The notes under the pieces: generated by a model
Told to the model about the DNA's origin: nothing
Database searches by the model: none
What the model saw: only the letters and a program-made list of their open reading frames with translations
Translations under genes and position numbers: made by a program
Source: an uncultured Porticoccus sp.
GTDB taxonomy: Bacteria > Pseudomonadota > Gammaproteobacteria > Pseudomonadales > Porticoccaceae
Length of the DNA stretch: 64,000 bases
Direction of reading: 5' to 3'
Assembly: GCF_913061305.1 (NCBI RefSeq)
Contig: NZ_CAJXST010000007.1
Location: 62,001 to 126,000, forward strand
Part shown: piece by piece, positions 58,125 through 64,000 of the stretch
Numbering within the stretch: the stretch's first letter is position 1
How the letters are laid out: every line of letters begins with the position of its first letter

Positions 58125-60026
58125 ATGACACCTATGTTCAAATTCAGAATAACAGCGACTGTGTTGCTGGGGCTGGCTTTAGTGCTCAGCGGCTGCGCCC
58201 AAACGGGCCGCGACACACCGAAAACCACCGGTCCGGCCACATCCCTGAGCCCCGCAGAGCGCGCCGAACAGGCACTCTCACTGGCCGCGAACAGCATAGC
58301 ACCGCACCGACAACTCCACCAACTGGATGCCGCCGAGTTTCTGGTGCTCGCGGGGGAGAACCAGCAGGCGCTACAGGTGTTGTCGTCGCTTGATCAGAAT
58401 GCGCTCTCAGGCCAGCGCTTTGTGGACTTCCGTCTGTTATTCGCTGAAGTGGCCATGGCTGAGGAGCGTTTTTTCCTCGCCAGGGACTTACTCACCGATC
58501 CGAAATTCACGGCCAACGCTGACCAACTGCCGACCAGCCACCGGGTTAAATGGCAAAAATTGCGCGGGGAGCTGTTTTCGCTATTGGGGGAAGATGAGCA
58601 GAGCATTCGCGCCTATGCGGAACTTTCCAAGCTGGTGACATCAACCGGGGAACAGACAGACATCTCCGAAGCGATATGGCGATTGCTGACCCACATTTCA
58701 CAGAAGCACCTGGCAGCACTGCAGGCAGCGGAATCCGACCCACTACTACAGGGCTGGTACACGCTTGCCAGCAGGGTTCGGGGAAACCAGGGCGATATGG
58801 ACAAACAGCTCCGCGAGATAACAGCTTGGCAAGTTGAATGGCCAGACCATCCCGCAGCCCTGAATCCACCACCATCACTTACGGCATTGCAGGAAGTCGC
58901 GAATAATCTCCCTGAACAAATTGCAGTATTGCTACCGCTGCAAGGTTCCCTTGCAGAAGCGGGCAAGGCCATTCGCGGCGGCATACTGTCCGCCTGGTAT
59001 GGCGTCAGGGGAGCTCGCGGCAAGACACCATTAATACGATTCTACGACACCTCCTCCAGCGACGATATCGGCCCACTCTACCAGCAGGCTATCAGTGAGG
59101 GAGCCGGGTTGATCGTAGGTCCGGTACAACGGGAAAAAGTTGGCCAGTTGCTAGACCTTCCCGAGCTGCCGGTACCGACAGTGGCGCTCAATTATCTGGA
59201 TACGCCCAGCACTGAGCCCCACCAGAATTTTTTTCAATTTGGTCTTTCCTCCACTGCTGAAGCGCGTCAGGTCGCCGACCGGGCATGGCTTGAAGGACGC
59301 AGGTTCGCACTAACCATCACGCCAGACTCCAGCTCGGGAATACGTGCATTGGCAGCATTCAGGGAACGCTGGCACGAGCGGGGCGGCACGCTGGTCGAAG
59401 TGCCCGCCTACGCAGCATCCCAGAGCGATTTCATCGCGCTACTAAAGCCCGAACTTCAGATTGAACAGAGTATTGAGCGCAACAACCGTTTACAGCGTTT
59501 ACTCGGAAAACAACTGGCCCATACGCCCAGGCGGCGCCAGGATCTGGACATGGTCTTTCTGATAGCCTCACCCAGTCAGGCACGACAGATCAAACCCACG
59601 CTAGACTTTCTCTTCGCCAGCGACCTCCAGGTTTATGGCACGTCCCAGCTTTTTAGCGGGATACAGGATCCGGGGCGCAATCGCGACCTGGACGGGGTTC
59701 GTTTCAGCGCCATGCCCTGGACACTCCCCGGCTACAGTGCTGACGCCATGCAACCGACAGAAGACCTCGAACCCATTTATCGACATATGTATGCGCTGGG
59801 CATTGATACCTACCACCTGCACCAATGGCTGGGGCAGATGCTGTTGTTTCCTAACATCCGGCTGCCCGGGAACACCGGCATGTTATATCTGACGCCACCG
59901 GACACCATTGAACGGGAACAGCCCTGGGGTGTTTTTAAAAATGGCAGGGTGGTTCCCGCCATACAATTGCAGAAAAAAAACCTCGAAGAGGAGCACCAGA
60001 CAGCCCCCTCACCTCAGATACCGTGA
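58125..60026 (+). CDS. lpoA: penicillin-binding protein activator LpoA (LppC)
   Basis: A 633-residue outer-membrane lipoprotein. The signal peptide ends in a lipobox LVLSGC with Cys near residue 25. The N-terminal half (about 30-240) is helical and TPR-like; the C-terminal half is a periplasmic-binding-protein-like LppC domain starting IAVLLPLQGSLAEAGKAIRGG near 268. In E. coli LpoA reaches through the wall to activate PBP1A. Its location between rsmI and yraN is conserved. Confidence 0.92.
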   Translation: MTPMFKFRITATVLLGLALVLSGCAQTGRDTPKTTGPATSLSPAERAEQALSLAANSIAPHRQLHQLDAAEFLVLAGENQQALQVLSSLDQNALSGQRFVDFRLLFAEVAMAEERFFLARDLLTDPKFTANADQLPTSHRVKWQKLRGELFSLLGEDEQSIRAYAELSKLVTSTGEQTDISEAIWRLLTHISQKHLAALQAAESDPLLQGWYTLASRVRGNQGDMDKQLREITAWQVEWPDHPAALNPPPSLTALQEVANNLPEQIAVLLPLQGSLAEAGKAIRGGILSAWYGVRGARGKTPLIRFYDTSSSDDIGPLYQQAISEGAGLIVGPVQREKVGQLLDLPELPVPTVALNYLDTPSTEPHQNFFQFGLSSTAEARQVADRAWLEGRRFALTITPDSSSGIRALAAFRERWHERGGTLVEVPAYAASQSDFIALLKPELQIEQSIERNNRLQRLLGKQLAHTPRRRQDLDMVFLIASPSQARQIKPTLDFLFASDLQVYGTSQLFSGIQDPGRNRDLDGVRFSAMPWTLPGYSADAMQPTEDLEPIYRHMYALGIDTYHLHQWLGQMLLFPNIRLPGNTGMLYLTPPDTIEREQPWGVFKNGRVVPAIQLQKKNLEEEHQTAPSPQIP

Positions 60027-60099
60027 TGGCAGCGAGACCCATGTAATCTTTATCGAGAAATGTGTACGGCGGGAAAACATCAGCGAAAAGGGATTTTCA

Positions 60100-60489
60100 A
60101 TGACCAAAGGGAAACTATCGTCCCGCTCAAACCAGAGCGGGGCTATTGCCGAACAGTGGGCCAGGGAATTTTTGGAACGACAGGGTCTGGTGACCCTGCA
60201 CCGGAATTACCGGACGTCCCAGGGAGAAATCGACCTGATAATGCGGGAGGGAAAGACCGTAGTCTTTGTCGAAGTTCGATTGCGCAACCATGCCGCATTC
60301 GGTGGCGCGGCCTCTAGTATTGATCACAGGAAGCAGCGGCGAATCATTGCTGCAGCCCGGCATTTTTTACAGGCCACCCAGGCGTGGGACAAGGTAGCCT
60401 GCCGTTTTGATGCGGTGTGTCTCAGCAAAGACATCACTAATAACCCGCCGTATCAGGTAGAATGGCTGCCAAACGCCTTTGACCACTAA
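60100..60489 (+). CDS. yraN: UPF0102 (YraN) family protein
   Basis: A 129-residue protein with the YraN signature: GAIAEQWAREFLERQGLVTLHRNYR at the N terminus, then GEIDLIMREGKTVVFVEVRLR with the acidic nuclease-like E-D-E-V-R pattern, then RKQRRIIAAARHFL. It resembles Holliday-junction or restriction-endonuclease-like folds; its function is not firmly known. The frame is open upstream to 59908, but family similarity begins after the ATG at 60100. Confidence 0.92.
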   Translation: MTKGKLSSRSNQSGAIAEQWAREFLERQGLVTLHRNYRTSQGEIDLIMREGKTVVFVEVRLRNHAAFGGAASSIDHRKQRRIIAAARHFLQATQAWDKVACRFDAVCLSKDITNNPPYQVEWLPNAFDH

Positions 60490-60512
60490 CCCCAGAAAGC
60501 CAAAGAAAACCT

Positions 60513-61100
60513 ATGGAATCCAGTGTTATTGAGCTATTTCACGAGAGCATTGAAGCGAAAATGGCCTGTGGCGAAATACTGGCACCACTGATTGCCGAAG
60601 CCAGCACAGTGGCAGTTCAGCGGTTGCTCCAGGGACAGAAGATACTCTGTTGTGGCAACGGCCTCTCCGCCTCACTATCAAATATTTTTTCCCAATCCCT
60701 GTTACTGCAATATAAACTGGAAAGGCCGGGGTTACCGGTGATTTGCCTGAACAGCAATAGCTCTACAATTACCGCTATCGGCCATTATCACAGTGTCAGT
60801 GAAATTTTCAGCCGACAACTGAAAACCCTGGGCCAGGCAGAGGATGTACTGGTTATCTTCAGCCTCGGGACCAATCCAAGCAATCTGGTCCAGGCGATTC
60901 ACACCGCCCATGACCGCGGGATATCTGTCATTGGTTTTACTGGCGCGGGCGATGTCGACCTGTCGGCATTGCTGAGTGGTGACGATATTGAGATTCGTGT
61001 TGATCATCATGACCGACATCGCATCAGCGAAATTCATTTATTGAGCCTGTTCTGTCTTTGTGAACTTATTGATCAACAATTATTTGGAGGAAATTCTTGA
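60513..61100 (+). CDS. diaA: SIS-domain protein DiaA
   Basis: A 195-residue phosphosugar isomerase-like (SIS) protein. Features include ILCCGNGLSASLSNIFSQSLL near residue 44, LVIFSLGTNPSNLVQAI near 115 (usual isomerases have SGxSxN) and the C-terminal HLLSLFCLCELID. In E. coli, DiaA stimulates DnaA assembly at oriC; others are called GmhA. The yraN-diaA-dolP gene order favours DiaA. The stop codon overlaps the dolP ATG by one base. Confidence 0.85.
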   Translation: MESSVIELFHESIEAKMACGEILAPLIAEASTVAVQRLLQGQKILCCGNGLSASLSNIFSQSLLLQYKLERPGLPVICLNSNSSTITAIGHYHSVSEIFSRQLKTLGQAEDVLVIFSLGTNPSNLVQAIHTAHDRGISVIGFTGAGDVDLSALLSGDDIEIRVDHHDRHRISEIHLLSLFCLCELIDQQLFGGNS

Positions 61101-61672
61101 TGTTGCCACGTCTGGCACCTCTGTTACTTGCGGGCATGCTCATCCTCTCGGGCTGCACCAGTATTATCCATGCAACCACCGACGAGCCAATCAAGCCCGA
61201 TCCCTCCTCTACCTCGCTGGGCACCGATATTGATGACTGGCAGATGGAGACACTGATCGGCGTGAACATCAAGAAGGCCCACGCTGACCTCGAAAGGGCT
61301 CACATCAATATTACAGCCTACAATGGCGTGATTCTGCTGACCGGCGAAGTGGTTTCCGGCGATCTCCGTACGCTGGCGGGTGATACTGCAAGGAAGTTTC
61401 GTGGTGTCCGCCAGGTACATAATGAACTGCAGATACGCACTCCAACCTCCCTGATATCAAGAAGCAATGACACATGGCTAACCACCAAGGTAAAAGCCAA
61501 GCTGATTGCTGAAAAAAACCTGAAATCGTCGACCATAAAGGTGATTACCGAAAACAGCGTGATCTATCTGATGGGGCTGGTGACGCATAATACGGCCGAT
61601 CAGGCAGCCCTTATAGCCAGCAAAACCCGTGGTGCCCAGCGGGTGGTCAAAGCTTTTGAATATATCGATTAA
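61100..61672 (+). CDS. dolP: outer-membrane BON-domain lipoprotein DolP (YraP)
   Basis: A 190-residue lipoprotein with a lipobox MLILSGC and cleavage near Cys 20. Two BON domains follow (residues about 50-115 and 120-190), each with an I-x-V-x3-V-x-L-x-G pattern: NITAYNGVILLTGEV and IKVITENSVIYLMGLV. DolP supports outer-membrane integrity in E. coli. Last gene of the lpoA-yraN-diaA-dolP operon; an intrinsic terminator follows. Confidence 0.92.
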   Translation: MLPRLAPLLLAGMLILSGCTSIIHATTDEPIKPDPSSTSLGTDIDDWQMETLIGVNIKKAHADLERAHINITAYNGVILLTGEVVSGDLRTLAGDTARKFRGVRQVHNELQIRTPTSLISRSNDTWLTTKVKAKLIAEKNLKSSTIKVITENSVIYLMGLVTHNTADQAALIASKTRGAQRVVKAFEYID

Positions 61673-61689
61673 TAGCGCTGTCTACCGTT

Positions 61690-61729
61690 AAAAAAACCGG
61701 CCCTGTGATCAGCAGGGCCGGTTTTTTAT
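61690..61729. terminator. bidirectional terminator between dolP and the thiolase gene
   Basis: AAAAAACCGGCCCTG (61691-61705) and CAGGGCCGGTTTTTT (61713-61727) form a perfect 15-bp stem with a 7-nt loop, giving A/T tracts on both strands. It sits between two convergent genes and can serve both. Confidence 0.95.
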
Positions 61730-61742
61730 TACTCGAGAATCG

Positions 61743-62921
61743 CTAGATCAGTTCGACAGCAATCGCAGTGGCTTCACCACCACCGATGCAGATAGCCGCC
61801 ACACCCTTGCGTTTCCCGTAGGTTTGCAGGGCACTGAGCAGGGTCACAATAATGCGGGCACCCGAGGCACCAATGGGGTGACCAAGGGCACAGGCCCCAC
61901 CGTGGACGTTGACTTTGTCATGGGGCAAATCCAGTTCTTTCATGGCCGCCATGGTGACACAGGCAAACGCTTCGTTAATTTCAAACAGGTCCACATCGTC
62001 CTTGGTCCAGGCCACTTTCGCAAGCAGCTTGTTGATAGCACCTACCGGAGCGGTCGTAAACCACTCGGGTTCCTGAGAATGGGTACTGTGGGCGTGAATG
62101 GTTGCCAGGGGTTTCATACCCAGTTTTTCTGCGACAGAAAGGCGGGTCAGCACCAGGGCAGCAGCACCATCGCTGATAGAACTGGCATTGGCAGCTGTGA
62201 CAGTGCCGTCTTTGATGAACGCCGGGCGCATTTGCGAGATTTTATCGGCGACCGATTTGCCAGGCTGTTCATCAATTGAACAGACTACCTCGCCCTTGCG
62301 GGTCTTGACGGTTACCGGCGCAATTTCGTCCTCAAAATTGCCGTCCTTGATCGCCCGTTGAGCCCGCTCCAGTGAGGTCACGGCAAAAGCGTCCTGCTCT
62401 TCCCTGGTAAAATCGAATTTGCTAACACATTTTTCGGCGAAAATACCCATCGCTTCGCCATTGTAGGCGTCCTCAAGACCATCCATTGTCATGTGGTCAA
62501 AAATCTGCGCGTGACCAAACCGGTAGCCGCTGCGACCCTGAGTCATCAGGTATGGGGCATTAGTCATGCTCTCCATTCCACCGGCTACGGCCACATCCAC
62601 ATTGCCCAGCGTCAGGCTGTCACAGGCATTCATCACCGCTTTCATACCGGATCCACACACCTTGTTGAGGGTGGTAGCCCCCACACTCGGCGGCAATCCC
62701 GCACCAATAGCAGCCTGACGAGCCGGGGCCTGCCGGAGACCGGCCGTGAGACAACAGCCCATATCAACGGAGCCAATCAGTTCACCGGCAACCCCGGCCC
62801 GCTCAATGGCGGCCCTGATGGCCACGGCACCCAGCTCTGTCGTGGGAACACCGGTAAACTGCCCTTGCATGCTACCGATGGGCGTTCTTGCCATACCGGC
62901 AATGACAATTGGATCTGACAT
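61743..62921 (-). CDS. acetyl-CoA C-acetyltransferase (thiolase II)
   Basis: A 392-residue thiolase. The catalytic Cys is in LNKVCGSGMKAVMNA near residue 88, the His is in GHPIGASGARI near 348, and the second Cys is in AICIGGGEATA near 378. N-terminal IAGMARTPIGSMQG is typical of biosynthetic degradative thiolases such as AtoB/PhaA. Enzymes of this class join two acetyl-CoA or cleave acetoacetyl-CoA. It lies between dolP and sspB, where Pseudomonas has no thiolase, so it is a local insertion. No PHB or beta-oxidation partner gene is adjacent. Confidence 0.93.
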   Translation of the reverse strand: MSDPIVIAGMARTPIGSMQGQFTGVPTTELGAVAIRAAIERAGVAGELIGSVDMGCCLTAGLRQAPARQAAIGAGLPPSVGATTLNKVCGSGMKAVMNACDSLTLGNVDVAVAGGMESMTNAPYLMTQGRSGYRFGHAQIFDHMTMDGLEDAYNGEAMGIFAEKCVSKFDFTREEQDAFAVTSLERAQRAIKDGNFEDEIAPVTVKTRKGEVVCSIDEQPGKSVADKISQMRPAFIKDGTVTAANASSISDGAAALVLTRLSVAEKLGMKPLATIHAHSTHSQEPEWFTTAPVGAINKLLAKVAWTKDDVDLFEINEAFACVTMAAMKELDLPHDKVNVHGGACALGHPIGASGARIIVTLLSALQTYGKRKGVAAICIGGGEATAIAVELI

Positions 62922-62932
62922 AATTGAGGCCT

Positions 62933-63370
62933 CTATTTTACGATTCTGAGAGAAGGTTTTTTGCCACTGTCCCCAGCAGCTCCTCCAGAAGGTTTTTCTT
63001 TCGATGGTACGGATTTTACAGGACCCGGTCCGGCAGGTGGCGGAGGCTCATGGTCAGCCTCCGGTTCAAACATCATGCCCTGGCCGTTTTCACGGGCATA
63101 AATGCCCAATATCGACTGAACGGGTAATTCTATCGTACTCGGCACTCCCCCAAACCGGGTAGTGAAGGAAATGATCCGATTATCCATGACTAAGGAGGTT
63201 ATTGCTCGCGGTGCCAGATTCAACACGATCTGTCCGTCACTGACATGTTGCTGGGGAACAGCAACCCCCGGATAAAAGGCATCGGCGACTATGTAAGGAG
63301 TGCAGTCGTTATCCACAATCCAGTCATAGAACGCCCGAACCAGATAAGCTTTGTTTGACGTCATGCTCAT
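62933..63370 (-). CDS. sspB: ClpXP protease specificity-enhancing factor SspB
   Basis: A 145-residue adaptor for ClpXP. The folded domain has YLVRAFYDWIVDNDCTPYIVADA, then GQIVLNLAPRAITSLVMDN and FTTRFGGVPSTIELPVQSILGIYARENGQGM. A flexible Pro/Gly/Ser-rich linker precedes the C-terminal LRIVK peptide, which binds ClpX. Standard architecture. Cotranscription with sspA is usual, but here a hairpin with a T run lies between. Confidence 0.95.
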   Translation of the reverse strand: MSMTSNKAYLVRAFYDWIVDNDCTPYIVADAFYPGVAVPQQHVSDGQIVLNLAPRAITSLVMDNRIISFTTRFGGVPSTIELPVQSILGIYARENGQGMMFEPEADHEPPPPAGPGPVKSVPSKEKPSGGAAGDSGKKPSLRIVK

Positions 63371-63411
63371 GACAGTTATATTGGCCCAATATGTCTGTGC
63401 TGCAGTTTACG

Positions 63412-63439
63412 AAAAAAGGGACATATCATGCCCCCTTTT
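63412..63439 (-). terminator. hairpin between sspA and sspB
   Basis: On the reverse strand AAAAGGG and CCCTTTT pair across a 12-14-nt loop and are followed by TTTTTT-like sequence, just after the sspA stop. Stem is short, so partial attenuation is likely. Confidence 0.55.
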
Positions 63440-63467
63440 CAAGATTCCTCCCGGCCACACAGGGTTT

Positions 63468-64000
63468 TCACATATCCCGCTCAAACTCTGACAGACTTTC
63501 TGCGAAGGACGGCCGGTCAAACAATCGTTTCATATAGTCCTGCAAAGGCTTTGTCTGACGATTTGATGGCAGTTTAATCTCAAGGTGCTTTAATCGCCAC
63601 AAAATAGGTGCCAGGCAGCAGTCGACCAGGGTGAATTCTTCACTCATGAAAAATGGCAGGTCAGCAAAGATCGGCGCAATGCTTGTCAGGCTGTCGCAAA
63701 GCTCCTTGCGGGCTATTTCGGCTGCCTTGCTGTCACTGTTGCCAATAATAAAATCCAGTTGACTACAGCAATCCCGCTCAATGCGGTGCATGAACTGGCG
63801 GCTCAGTGCCCTGGCAACTGGATAGACAGGCAGTAACGGCGGGTGAGGGAATCGCTCGTCGAGATACTCCATCATCACTTTGGTTTCATAGAGTGCCAGA
63901 TCCCGGTCCACCAGAGTAGGAAGGGATGCGTAGGGATTCAGTTCAAGTACATCTTCGGGCAAATTTTTGCCGTCGACATTTTCGATGTCTACCGTGACCC
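63468..64000 (-). CDS. sspA: stringent starvation protein A (5' end outside window)
   Basis: The reverse-strand frame is open to the right edge; the visible 177 codons begin inside the N-terminal thioredoxin-like half (VTVDIENVDGKNLPEDVLEL) and run through YETKVMMEYLDERFPHPPLLP to the C-terminal GST-like helices (VDCCLAPILWRL). SspA is a GST-fold RNA polymerase-associated regulator. An internal Met at 63962 is not the true start, since similarity extends upstream of it. The partner SspB gene follows. Confidence 0.92.
   Translation of the reverse strand, partial: VTVDIENVDGKNLPEDVLELNPYASLPTLVDRDLALYETKVMMEYLDERFPHPPLLPVYPVARALSRQFMHRIERDCCSQLDFIIGNSDSKAAEIARKELCDSLTSIAPIFADLPFFMSEEFTLVDCCLAPILWRLKHLEIKLPSNRQTKPLQDYMKRLFDRPSFAESLSEFERDM

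Overview
The window is a chromosomal segment of a gammaproteobacterium, probably from the marine Pseudomonadales/Cellvibrionales side of the class. The gene order ampE-ampD-(DUF1631)-nadC-pilA-pilB-pilC-pilD-coaE-yacG and mutT-argJ-secA-(M23 peptidase)-lpxC-ftsZ...mraZ-rnpB-rsmI-lpoA-yraN-diaA-dolP-sspB-sspA matches, from memory, the order in Pseudomonas aeruginosa, with several blocks inserted. The species cannot be named from the sequence alone. No tRNA, 16S/23S rRNA, CRISPR array, intact transposase or prophage gene was seen.

Layout. 1-4300: peptidoglycan recycling (5'-complete ampG fragment, ampE, ampD) with a two-gene ABC-2 exporter between ampG and ampE. 4468-9212: two tandem DUF1631 paralogues. 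9470-10324: nadC. 10321-12587: a compact inositol-phospholipid module (actinobacterial-type Ino1, GtrA-like membrane protein, CDP-alcohol phosphatidyltransferase). 12863-16714: Fbp-type ferric iron ABC importer behind a candidate Fur box. 16849-18348: an unrecognised membrane-anchored protein. 18355-23741: an AT-richer surface-glycan island with intact WbqC, GT2, PhyH and GT-C-like genes plus four decayed remnants (rmlB, a DegT aminotransferase, a SAM methyltransferase and a second GT2). 23880-26000: a membrane sulfatase/phosphotransferase-like enzyme. 26140-31124: the type IV pilus block pilA (reverse strand, sigma-54 promoter) and pilB, pilC, pilD, with a 266-bp MITE-like element between pilC and pilD. 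31207-38638: coaE, yacG, mutT, argJ, secA, M23 peptidase, lpxC.

38781-55643 is a complete, tightly packed division and cell wall (dcw) cluster on the reverse strand, transcribed mraZ-rsmH-ftsL-ftsI-murE-murF-mraY-murD-ftsW-murG-murC-ddlB-ftsQ-ftsA-ftsZ. It has a clear sigma-70 promoter and three MraZ boxes directly downstream. Beyond it come RNase P RNA, an orphan ParA ATPase, divergent rsmI and lpoA-yraN-diaA-dolP, a thiolase, and sspB-sspA.

Functionally the window joins peptidoglycan synthesis, recycling and division with type IV pilus assembly and an envelope-decoration region. The main points for follow-up are the MITE that appears to have landed in the pilC stop codon, the inositol-lipid module, the decaying glycan island, the SSQ version of the FtsI SxN motif, the duplicated DUF1631 genes, and the Thr-type alkaline-phosphatase-superfamily enzyme beside pilA.
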